Origin: Rhodobacter maris
GTDB lineage: Bacteria; Pseudomonadota; Alphaproteobacteria; Rhodobacterales; Rhodobacteraceae
NCBI RefSeq assembly: GCF_900217815.1
Contig: NZ_OBMT01000002.1
Coordinates: 124,001-188,000 of the forward strand
Length of the DNA: 64,000 nt
Reading direction: 5' to 3'
The translations under genes were made by a program, and so were the position numbers. Numbering within the stretch: position 1 is the first letter of the stretch; every line of letters starts with the position of its first letter. Positions 36,580 through 44,637 of the stretch are shown here, one piece after another. The notes under the pieces were generated by a model, which did not search any database, was not told the DNA's origin, and saw only the letters and a list, made by a program, of their open reading frames with translations.

Positions 36580-36663
36580 TCACGCAAGCGTGTGCGCCCG
36601 GCAGCGACCGATCAGCGCGCCTCGCGCGTATCCTTTCAGATCCTTCCCAGTTGCCGAGGTGCC

Positions 36664-37884
36664 ATGCCGGCCTTTCTTCCCCGCCCCGCTTCGATTATGC
36701 TGCGCCACCTCTCGCGCCGCCTGCTGCTCGCCGCTCTGACGCTTGGCCTCGCCGCTCCGGCGCTCGCGCAGCAAGGCCCGCCCGGTGGCACGAGCGGGCC
36801 GAGCAAGGTGGGGGTGGTCACGCTTGAGCAATCCGACGTGCCCTACAAGATCACCGTGCCGGGCCGGGCCGTGGCCTATGAAGAGGTTGATATCCGCCCG
36901 CGCGTGGCCGGAGTGATTGCCGAGATCCTTTATAAGGCGGGCCGTCCGGTGCAGGTGGGTGACCCGCTTTTTGCCATCGACGGCGACACTTACGAGGCGG
37001 ACCTGAAATCTGCCGAAGCGGCGGTGGACAGCGCCGAGGCCGCGCTTGAGGCCGCCCGCGCCACCTATGCGCGCTACAAGAAGCTCGAAAGCACCTCGAT
37101 TTCGGTCGAAGATGTCGATACCGCCCGCGTTGCCGTAGCTTCGGCGGAAGCCACGCTGCGCTCGGCGGAGGCTGCGCGCGATACCGCAAAGCTCAACCTT
37201 GACCGCACCCGCATCACCTCGCCGATCTCGGGCGTGCCCGATGTTGCCTCCGTCTCGACCGGCGCGATTGTCACCGCAAACCAGACCGATGCGCTCACCA
37301 CCGTGACCCGGCTCGATCCGATCTATGTCGACGTCGAGGAATCGAGCCGTCGCATGCTTGAACACCGCGCGATGCTGGAAACCGGCAAGCTGGTGCGCGG
37401 CGAGAAAGTCGATTTCGCGCTGACGCTCGAAACCGGCGAGATCTATGAACGCAAGGGCAGCTTCGTCTCGCCCGGAACCACCGTCTCCTCGACCACCGGC
37501 ACCACGGAGATGCGCATCCAGTTCGACAACCCCAACCGCAAGATCCTGCCCGGGCAGTTTTTGCGCGTGACCATCACTTTGGGCACGATCCGCGCCGTTC
37601 TTGTGCCCCAGCGCGCCACGTCGCGCGCGTCGGATGGCACCTTGAGCGCCTTCGTGGCGGTGGATGGCAAGGCGGAAAAACGCGCGCTGATTTCGAGCGG
37701 AACCTATGAAAACGCCTGGATCGTCACCGATGGCGTAAGCCCCGGCGAGGCGCTGGTGGTGGACGGGCTGACCAACCTGCAAGACGGGGCCGAGGTCGCA
37801 CCGGTGCCGGTAACGATTGACGCGACGGGCGTGGTGCAAGACGCGGCGGCGGCCGACAGCGCGCATGCCGCGCAGGAGAACTGA
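36664..37884 (+). CDS. RND efflux periplasmic adaptor subunit
   Basis: This 406-residue protein is a membrane fusion protein linking an inner-membrane RND pump to an outer-membrane channel. A signal sequence (RRLLLAALTLGLAAPALAQ) is followed by the barrel/lipoyl halves (VRPRVAG-like DIRPRVAGVIAEILY; later LDRTRITSPISGVP), an Ala/Glu-rich coiled-coil hairpin at about residues 115-180, and a beta-barrel region. ATG 36664 follows GAGG; ATG 36697 is an alternative just before the signal sequence. It lies 7 bp upstream of the pump gene, and no outer-membrane factor gene is adjacent. Confidence 0.92.
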   Translation: MPAFLPRPASIMLRHLSRRLLLAALTLGLAAPALAQQGPPGGTSGPSKVGVVTLEQSDVPYKITVPGRAVAYEEVDIRPRVAGVIAEILYKAGRPVQVGDPLFAIDGDTYEADLKSAEAAVDSAEAALEAARATYARYKKLESTSISVEDVDTARVAVASAEATLRSAEAARDTAKLNLDRTRITSPISGVPDVASVSTGAIVTANQTDALTTVTRLDPIYVDVEESSRRMLEHRAMLETGKLVRGEKVDFALTLETGEIYERKGSFVSPGTTVSSTTGTTEMRIQFDNPNRKILPGQFLRVTITLGTIRAVLVPQRATSRASDGTLSAFVAVDGKAEKRALISSGTYENAWIVTDGVSPGEALVVDGLTNLQDGAEVAPVPVTIDATGVVQDAAAADSAHAAQEN

Positions 37885-37891
37885 GCCGGTC

Positions 37892-40800
37892 ATGGGCAAC
37901 ATGTTCCTCAAACGCCCCGTCTTCGCCTGGGTTCTGGCCATCATGACGATGCTCGCCGGTGCCGCCTCCTTCACCAAGATGCCGGTGGCGCAATATCCGG
38001 ACATCGCGCCCACCACGGTGCGCATTTCCGCCACCTATTCCGGCGCCACCGCCGACGCGGTGCTCAACTCCGTGACCCGGGTGATCGAGGAGAGCCTCAC
38101 CGGGCTCGACGGGCTTCTCTACATGGAGAGCACTTCGAGCAAGGGCTCCGCCTCGATCACCCTCACCTTCGACGGCTCGATCGAGCCGGTCGATGCGCAA
38201 AACGATGTGCAGACCAAGGTGAGCAACATCCTCTCCGACCTGCCCACTTCGGTGCAGACCGCAGGCGTGAACGTGCGCCGCTCTTCCTCCGACATCCTGA
38301 TGATCGGCACGCTCGTCGATACCCGCGGCAAATACACGACGCTGCAACTGGGCGACATCCTCACCGAACAGGTCGAGGACCAGATCGAGCGCACCGAAGG
38401 CGTGGGCGATGTGCATGCCTTCGGCTCGGGTTATGCGATGCGGATCTGGCTCGACCCGCTGGCATTGGTGCGCTTCCAGCTCACCCCTGCCGATGTGACC
38501 TCGGCGGTCGAGGCGCAGAACACCACGGTTTCGGTCGGCGCGCTCGGCAGCCAGCCCAGCACCGAGGGCCAGCAATTCACCGCCACCATCACCGCGCAAA
38601 GTCAGCTCACCACCACGGCGGAGTTCGAGCAGATCCTGATCAAGACAGAGGCCGATGGCGCCTCGGTGCATCTGAGCGATGTCGCCCGTGTCGAGATCGG
38701 CCAGGAAAGCTATGGCGGTGACGCCTATTTCAGCGGAGCCCCCGCCGCAGGCTTCGCTGTGAACCTTGAGACCGGCGCCAATGCGGTCGATACTTCCGCG
38801 GCGGTGCGCGCCACGCTGGACCGGCTCACGACGGCGCTCCCCGCCGGGCTCGAATTCCGCGTCGCCTATGACACCTCGCCCTTCGTCGAGCTTTCGATCG
38901 AGCAGGTGGAACATACGCTGCTTGAGGCGGTCGGGCTCGTGGTGCTGGTGCTGATCGTGTTTTTGCAAAGCTGGCGCGCCACGCTCATCCCGCTGATCAC
39001 CGTGCCAGTGGTGCTTCTGGGCACGCTCGCGGTGCTTTATGCGGCGGGCTATTCGATCAACACGCTGACGATGTTTGCCATGGTGCTCGCGATCGGGCTT
39101 CTGGTCGACGATGCGATCGTGGTGGTGGAAAACGTCGAGCGGCTGATGCGCGACGAGCGCCTGCCCGCACCGGAAGCCACGGCGAAAAGCATGGGGCAGA
39201 TCACCGCCGCGCTGGTCGGCATCAACGTGGTGCTCGCCGCGGTGTTCCTGCCGATGGCCTTTTTCCCGGGCTCGACCGGTGTGATTTACCGGCAGTTCTC
39301 GCTCACCATGGTCACGGCGATGGCACTCTCGCTGCTTGTCGCCATCATCCTGTCCCCGCCGATGTCGGCGCGGCTGTTGCGGCTGGGCGATGCCGAACCG
39401 AGTTTTGCGCCCGCGCGCTGGTTCAACACCGGGCTCGACCGGTTCACCAATTTCTATGGAAACTCGGTGGGTCGGAGCCTGCGCGCGCCGGTGATCATGC
39501 TTGCCGTTCTGGCCGTGGTGCTTGCGGCCGCCTGGGGCGTTTACGGGCGCATCACCTCCTCCTTCATCCCGACCGAGGATCAGGGCGTGCTGATGGCGAT
39601 CATCGAGCTTGATCAGGGCGCAACCACGCAACAAACCAAAGACGTGCTGGACCGGGTCAACGACTACCTTCTGAACACCGAAAAGGCCGGGGTGGAGGCC
39701 AGCTTCGCCTCGCTCGGCTTTGGCTTCAGCGGCAGCGGGCAAAACCGCGGCATGCTGTTTGTGAAACTGCGCGATTTTGACGAACGCGCCAAGGATCCCT
39801 CCCTCACCGCCGCCGCCATTGCCGCGCGTGCCAATGCTGCCTTTGCCTCCGAACGCGCCGGGCGGGTATTTGTCAACCAGCCGCCCGCGATCCGGGGGCT
39901 CGGCAATACCGGCGGCTTCAGCTTTTACCTGATCGATCAGGCAGGCCATGGCATCGAGGCCTTGCAGGCGGCGGCGAAAGAGCTTGAGGCCCGCGCCGAC
40001 AAGGATGCCCGGCTCACCACAGTGCGCGTCGACGGGATAGATGCCGAGAGCGCGTTGCGCCTCGACATCGACCAGCAAAAGCTCGAAAGCCTCGGGCTCA
40101 CCCTCTCCGAGGTGAACGCGATGCTCTCGACCGTCTTCGCGGGCAAGGAGGTGAACGATTTCGTGCTTGGCTCCTCGCTGCGCCCGGTGATCGTGCAGGC
40201 CGACGCCCCCTACCGGATGCAACCTGATGACATCTTCTCCTGGTATGCGCGCAATTCCTCCGGGGAGATGGTGCCCTTCTCGGCTTTCGCCACCACCCGC
40301 TGGGAGCCGGTGCCCCCGAGCCTGAGCCGTTACGATTCAACCTCTGCCATCTCGGTTTCGGGGTCGGCCGCCAATGGCGTCTCGACCGGGACCGCGATGG
40401 CCGCGATGCAGGATCTTGTCGATGGGCTCGACGGCGGCTACGGCCTCGCCTGGACCGGGCTGAGCTATCAGGAGCAGCAATCGGGCAATCAGGCGCCACT
40501 GCTTTACGCCATCTCGGTGCTGGTCGTCTTTCTCGCGCTCGCCGCCCTTTACGAGAGTTGGACGATCCCCTTCGCGGTGATGCTGGCCGTGCCGGTGGGG
40601 GTGCTCGGCGCGCTCTTGGCCGCCTGGGTCTTCGGGCAATCGAACGACGTTTATTTCAAGGTCGGCATGCTCACCACGATCGGCCTTGCGGCACGCAACG
40701 CGATCCTGATCGTGGAATTCGCCGAAAGCCTGCGGCAGGAAGGAAAAGCGCTCAAGGACGCGGCGATTGCCGCAGCAAGGCTCCGGCTGCGGCCGATCCT

Positions 40801-40999
40801 GATGACAGCGCTCGCCTTCATTCTGGGCGTGGCCCCGCTCGCCACTGCCTCCGGGGCGGGCGCGGCCGCGCAGAATGCGATCGGAACAGGCGTGATCGGC
40901 GGCATGGTCGCCTCGACCTTCCTCGGCATTTTCATGGTGCCCGCGCTTTATGTTCTGATCATGTCGCTGGCGGGCCGGCTCGGGCGCAAGACCGCCTGA
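37892..40999 (+). CDS. RND multidrug efflux pump (HAE1/AcrB type)
   Basis: The 1035-residue inner-membrane pump has the standard length. It begins MGNMFLKRPVFAWVLAI and carries MPVAQYPDIAP at about residue 31. The proton relay segment GLLVDDAIVVVENVERLM lies near residue 400, with further helices from 870 onward. Two large periplasmic loops flank the central helices. It works with the adaptor encoded 7 bp upstream; substrates cannot be told from sequence. Confidence 0.95.
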   Translation: MGNMFLKRPVFAWVLAIMTMLAGAASFTKMPVAQYPDIAPTTVRISATYSGATADAVLNSVTRVIEESLTGLDGLLYMESTSSKGSASITLTFDGSIEPVDAQNDVQTKVSNILSDLPTSVQTAGVNVRRSSSDILMIGTLVDTRGKYTTLQLGDILTEQVEDQIERTEGVGDVHAFGSGYAMRIWLDPLALVRFQLTPADVTSAVEAQNTTVSVGALGSQPSTEGQQFTATITAQSQLTTTAEFEQILIKTEADGASVHLSDVARVEIGQESYGGDAYFSGAPAAGFAVNLETGANAVDTSAAVRATLDRLTTALPAGLEFRVAYDTSPFVELSIEQVEHTLLEAVGLVVLVLIVFLQSWRATLIPLITVPVVLLGTLAVLYAAGYSINTLTMFAMVLAIGLLVDDAIVVVENVERLMRDERLPAPEATAKSMGQITAALVGINVVLAAVFLPMAFFPGSTGVIYRQFSLTMVTAMALSLLVAIILSPPMSARLLRLGDAEPSFAPARWFNTGLDRFTNFYGNSVGRSLRAPVIMLAVLAVVLAAAWGVYGRITSSFIPTEDQGVLMAIIELDQGATTQQTKDVLDRVNDYLLNTEKAGVEASFASLGFGFSGSGQNRGMLFVKLRDFDERAKDPSLTAAAIAARANAAFASERAGRVFVNQPPAIRGLGNTGGFSFYLIDQAGHGIEALQAAAKELEARADKDARLTTVRVDGIDAESALRLDIDQQKLESLGLTLSEVNAMLSTVFAGKEVNDFVLGSSLRPVIVQADAPYRMQPDDIFSWYARNSSGEMVPFSAFATTRWEPVPPSLSRYDSTSAISVSGSAANGVSTGTAMAAMQDLVDGLDGGYGLAWTGLSYQEQQSGNQAPLLYAISVLVVFLALAALYESWTIPFAVMLAVPVGVLGALLAAWVFGQSNDVYFKVGMLTTIGLAARNAILIVEFAESLRQEGKALKDAAIAAARLRLRPILMTALAFILGVAPLATASGAGAAAQNAIGTGVIGGMVASTFLGIFMVPALYVLIMSLAGRLGRKTA

Positions 41000-41033
41000 T
41001 CCCGTCCGACCAAACCCACCGCAGCAGACCGAG

Positions 41034-41064
41034 ACCGCGCCCGGCAAGACCCCGGGCGCGGTTT
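41034..41064 (+). terminator. Hairpin terminator after the RND pump gene
   Basis: ACCGCGCCCGG-CAAGACC-CCGGGCGCGGT is followed by a short TT run. Confidence 0.75.
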
Positions 41065-41166
41065 GCCGTTCATTCCCGGCATGCGGTTTGGAGAACCGCC
41101 CGGAGGCGAAAGAAACTGGCGCGGCCGGTCTGGTTAGAATAATTTCATTTACATTTTTGTACCGTT

Positions 41167-41184
41167 TTAACATACATTAACCAT
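41167..41184 (+). promoter_or_regulatory. CtrA-like site upstream of the diguanylate cyclase gene
   Basis: TTAA (41167-41170) and TTAACCAT (41177-41184) lie in an AT-rich stretch about 75 bp before the ATG. The spacer is 6 instead of the usual 7 bases, so this is a weaker match than the site near 17806. Confidence 0.35.
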
Positions 41185-41255
41185 CATGAATTGTGCGCTG
41201 GGACGGACTTCGTCGGATCACGCCCGAAGTGAAACCATGCGCGAGGGGGCGTGTC

Positions 41256-42548
41256 ATGGAGTTATCGAAGACAGTGGCACAGTTTGCTGTCGCGACACGC
41301 GGCCTTGCGGTGCTGGTGATCGGCATCGTTGTTCTGGGCATCGCGCATAACTTTTTCTATGCCGACCAAGTGCAAAGCGCCTCGCTGCATCCGCTTGCGG
41401 CGGCGGGCTATCTGGTCGTGGCGCTGAGCCTCCTGCGGCGCCCGCATCCTGTGCTCACACTGGCGCAGGCTCTTTTTTTCCTGATCGCCACACAACGGCT
41501 TCTGGAAGCGGGGCTGCCGGGCTGGCCGGTTCTGGTCTCACCCGAGATCTTTGCGCATTGGGGCTACGATCTGGGGTTCAACGGTGCTTTCTCTCCCCCG
41601 ACTGCCCGCGCCCTTCTGATCCTGAACGGGGCACTGCTGGCGGATCGGTTCTCAACCCCGCTCGCAACCGCGATCGTGGCGCTCGGCTGGTTCAGTGCCA
41701 CCGGCGCCTTGTTCAAATTCGCCTTCAGCCTTTTCAACGAGTCGATCCAGTTTTCGGCCTTCTCGCTCGCTGCGCTGCTGGCGCTGCTCACCGCGCTGGT
41801 GTTGAGCCATGCCGAAAGTGCGCCCTTCCGCATTTTTCTTGCCCCGGGGGATCTGCGCCAGCCGTTTCTGGTGATGCTCGGCGCGATCCTCGCCCTGCCC
41901 TTCCTGAGCGGCGCGCTGCTCTCGCACACCGAAGACTTCAGCCACCACCATTTGGAGGGAATGCTCCATGTTTTCGAAGCGATGGAATATCTGTTGCTGG
42001 CAGTGGTGCTCTACACCGGCACCAAGCTGAACGCACAGCGCGAGAAATTTGACCATGCACTGCGCCACGATCCGCTGACCGGCGCGCTGAACCGGCGCGG
42101 ATTGAACGATGCCATCGCCGAAAATCAGCGGCTAAGTGGGCTGATCCTGTTCGACCTCGACCATTTCAAGCGCATCAATGATACGATGGGGCATCTTGAG
42201 GGGGACCGGGTGCTGCGGGCGGTGGCCGAGCGGGTGCATGCCGAACTGGCACCGGGCGATGTCTTCGCACGCTGGGGCGGCGAGGAATTCCTGCTGCTGC
42301 TCGAGATCAGCAACCGCGGCCAACTCGCCGATCTGAGCGAGCGGCTGCGGCGCGCGATTGTCGCCATGCCGGGGCGGGCGGACCCCTTCCCTCAAGCGGA
42401 GCTCAGCGCCTCATTCGGCTATGGCACATTCGAACCGGAATGTGAGAGCCTGGCGGTGGCGATGGCCCGCGCCGATCAGGCCCTGCAACGCGCCAAGGAG
42501 GGGGGCCGCAACCGCTGCGTTGCGGCAGAAGGCCCGGATCCAACCTGA
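41256..42548 (+). CDS. Membrane diguanylate cyclase (GGDEF)
   Basis: The 430-residue protein has about eight N-terminal hydrophobic segments (residues 10-275), followed by a GGDEF domain. The cyclase signs are DPLTGALNRRGL, the metal-binding ILFDLDHFKRINDTMGH and the active-site motif RWGGEEFLLLL at about residue 345. The inhibitory RxxD site is altered (APGD instead of R-x-x-D), so product inhibition may be absent. ATG 41256 follows GAGGGGG. It should make cyclic di-GMP; the sensed signal is unknown. Confidence 0.92.
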   Translation: MELSKTVAQFAVATRGLAVLVIGIVVLGIAHNFFYADQVQSASLHPLAAAGYLVVALSLLRRPHPVLTLAQALFFLIATQRLLEAGLPGWPVLVSPEIFAHWGYDLGFNGAFSPPTARALLILNGALLADRFSTPLATAIVALGWFSATGALFKFAFSLFNESIQFSAFSLAALLALLTALVLSHAESAPFRIFLAPGDLRQPFLVMLGAILALPFLSGALLSHTEDFSHHHLEGMLHVFEAMEYLLLAVVLYTGTKLNAQREKFDHALRHDPLTGALNRRGLNDAIAENQRLSGLILFDLDHFKRINDTMGHLEGDRVLRAVAERVHAELAPGDVFARWGGEEFLLLLEISNRGQLADLSERLRRAIVAMPGRADPFPQAELSASFGYGTFEPECESLAVAMARADQALQRAKEGGRNRCVAAEGPDPT

Positions 42549-42640
42549 CGTCAGCAGAAAAACAAAGACTGCAGCAGTCTTGCCGGGCGCCGCCCGCGCA
42601 TTAGCTGGTTGGCGATTGCGACGAAGTTCCGGAGAATGCC

Positions 42641-43378
42641 ATGACCGCCCAGCCCGAAATCACCCGCCACCGCCACGAGATCCGCCGCCGCAAACTCACC
42701 GTGCTGCGCCGCGAACTGGTCACGCCGCGGATGCTGCGCCTCACGCTCGGCGGGCCGGAGCTGATGGGCTTCACCTCGCTCGGCGCCGACGACCATATCA
42801 AGCTCTTCATTCCCGGCGCGCATGGCGAGCCGCAGATGCGCGATTACACCCCGCGCCGCTACAATGCGGACCGGGGCGCACTGGAAATCGACTTTGCGTT
42901 GCATGAGGCGGGCCCGGCCACGGCCTGGGCAATGGCCGCACAGGTGGGAGACACCGCGGAAATCGGTGGTCCGCGCGGCTCGCAGGTGATTTCCGGGCCG
43001 ATTGCGCGCTGGCTGCTCATCGGCGACGAAACGGCGCTGCCCGCCATCGCGCGGCGGATCGAGGAAATGGCGCCGGGCACGCCGGTCACCAGCCTCGTTG
43101 CCGTCGAAGGCCCCGCCGAGGAGCAGCGGATCCGGACCGCTGCCGCACATGTCGGGCTCTGGGTGCATCGCACCGATCCGACCGATGCGGCCGGGCTCTG
43201 CGCCGCGCTGGCGCGGATCCCGCTCTCCGAGGGCACTTTCGTCTGGATCGCCGCCGAGGCCGGAGTGGCGAAAGCGCTGCGCGCCGCGCTCACCGACCGC
43301 GGGCATCCCGCATCCTGGCTGAAAGCCGCGGGTTACTGGGTCGCGGGCGAGGCAGATCGCTCCGAGAAAGAGCTCTGA
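42641..43378 (+). CDS. Siderophore-interacting FAD-binding protein (ViuB/SIP family)
   Basis: The 245-residue protein has the FAD-binding N-terminal barrel with DDHIKLFIPG and the signature MRDYTPRRYNADRGALEIDF at about residue 66. A NAD(P)H-binding half follows (RWLLIGDETALPAIARRIEEM; later FVWIAAEAGVAKALR). Such proteins reduce ferric siderophores in the cytoplasm. No siderophore or iron transport gene is next to it, so its partner is unknown. Confidence 0.92.
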   Translation: MTAQPEITRHRHEIRRRKLTVLRRELVTPRMLRLTLGGPELMGFTSLGADDHIKLFIPGAHGEPQMRDYTPRRYNADRGALEIDFALHEAGPATAWAMAAQVGDTAEIGGPRGSQVISGPIARWLLIGDETALPAIARRIEEMAPGTPVTSLVAVEGPAEEQRIRTAAAHVGLWVHRTDPTDAAGLCAALARIPLSEGTFVWIAAEAGVAKALRAALTDRGHPASWLKAAGYWVAGEADRSEKEL

Positions 43379-43794
43379 ACGCCCTCACCGGCTCGCCCCC
43401 CCGCAGACACCGGCACCCGCAAACACCGGCCGCGGTACGATTGTCGCTGCGGCAATGCGCACCGGTTGAAGCGCCGCGAATCGTTTTCATCCGGCTAAAG
43501 CGTTAACGCCGCGGCGCAGCACCGGGCGCCCTTGAGCAGCCTGCAGCGGTTGCGCGTTCATGCACGAAAGTGCCAGAAGAAGCGGTGTTAACCATCTCAA
43601 CTGACCGTTATTTATGCATTCATGCGTTTGATCAGTGCAGAAAAGCATGTGACCCCCACCATATTTCGGGGTATATGTTACTAAATTCTTAACGCGCTGC
43701 GGTCCTCGGCGTCTTCACGTCGCTGAAAGCGGGGAGCCGGGTGCGATGTAGATTGTTGAAGCCCTATGGGCGCGTTTTGTACTGGGGGGTAGCA
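43379..43794. other. Long intergenic region, AT-rich promoter zone
   Basis: The first 130 bases are GC-rich with repeated ACACCGGC/CACCGG words. From about 43540 on, GC content falls and promoter-like sequence appears (GACCGTTATTTATGCATTCA; ATATTTCGGGGTATATGTTA). A half CtrA site TTAACCAT lies at 43588, and a near match TTAC-N7-TTAACG at 43678-43694. No supported ORF was seen. It probably controls the sugar transferase gene. Confidence 0.6.
43678..43692 (+). promoter_or_regulatory. CtrA-like site upstream of the sugar transferase gene
   Basis: TTAC, 7 bases, then TTAA differs from the CtrA consensus at one of eight key positions. It lies about 100 bp before the proposed start codon. Confidence 0.35.
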
Positions 43795-44511
43795 GTGGCG
43801 TTTCAAGAGATGGAGTCCTTTCCGGGCGGTTTTGCAATTGCCCATCCGGTGCAGGGTCCGCAACCCGAAAGCCTGACGCGACAACGCCGCGACTCAAGCC
43901 TCTATGCGCGCTACGGAAAACGCCTGCTTGATCTCGGGATTGCAGTGCTGCTTCTGCCCGTGCTGCTTCCGGTGATGGCGGTGATCGCGCTGCTGATCCG
44001 CCTCGACGGTCATCCGGCCCTCTTCGTTCAGCTTCGGGTCGGTCGCGACGGCAAGCTGTTCCGCTGCTACAAGTTCCGCTCGATGGTGCCCGATGCCGAG
44101 CGCGTGCTGGCGGACATGTGCGCGCGCATGCCCTCTGTTGCGGCGGAATGGGTCACTTACCAGAAGCTCGCCAAGGATCCGCGCATCACCCGTGTCGGCA
44201 AGATCCTGCGCAGGACGAGCCTCGATGAGTTGCCGCAGATCTTCAACGTTCTCAAGGGGGACATGAGCCTTGTTGGCCCGCGTCCTTTCCTGCCGGCGCA
44301 GAAGGCGATCTACGACGAGGCGGGCGGGCGCGCCTATTACCGGCTGCGCCCCGGCGTGACCGGTCTGTGGCAGGTGTTCAGCCGCTGCGACACGACCTTC
44401 GGCTCGCGCATCCGGTTCGATGAGGCCTATGCGGCCAATATGTCGGCGCGGGGCGATCTTGCGCTGATCCTGCGCACCGCGGGCGTGGTGCTGACCCGTA
44501 CAGGCGCCTGA
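43795..44511 (+). CDS. Undecaprenyl-phosphate sugar phosphotransferase (bacterial sugar transferase)
   Basis: The enzyme starts exopolysaccharide or capsule units by moving a sugar-1-phosphate to the lipid carrier. The 238-residue protein has one strong membrane segment ([20 protein letters not shown]) and the family motifs [50 protein letters not shown] and [10 protein letters not shown]. It resembles ExoY. GTG 43795 is preferred because GGGGGG lies six bases upstream; ATG 43810 is the alternative. No glycosyltransferase or polymerase gene is adjacent, so it is an orphan priming enzyme. Confidence 0.9.
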   Translation: MAFQEMESFPGGFAIAHPVQGPQPESLTRQRRDSSLYARYGKRLLDLGIAVLLLPVLLPVMAVIALLIRLDGHPALFVQLRVGRDGKLFRCYKFRSMVPDAERVLADMCARMPSVAAEWVTYQKLAKDPRITRVGKILRRTSLDELPQIFNVLKGDMSLVGPRPFLPAQKAIYDEAGGRAYYRLRPGVTGLWQVFSRCDTTFGSRIRFDEAYAANMSARGDLALILRTAGVVLTRTGA

Positions 44512-44584
44512 TCACCGGCACCTCGTAACCGGCACCTGATCACCGCGGGAACACCGGAACCGGCGATCAGAGACCAAGATATGC

Positions 44585-44621
44585 AAAGCCCCCCGCGCAT
44601 GTGCAGGGGGCTTTCTTTTTT
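44585..44621 (+). terminator. Terminator between the sugar transferase and chemoreceptor genes
   Basis: AAAGCCCCC...GGGGGCTTT with a loop of about 12 bases is followed by CTTTTTT on the plus strand. It lies between convergent genes and could stop transcripts from both sides. Confidence 0.85.
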
Positions 44622-44637
44622 AAGCGCGGGATCTCAG

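Noticed and set aside
37724-40222. An 832-codon minus-strand frame opposite the RND pump
   Set aside because: The plus strand encodes a full-length, motif-complete pump; the reverse frame has shadow composition and no ribosome binding site.
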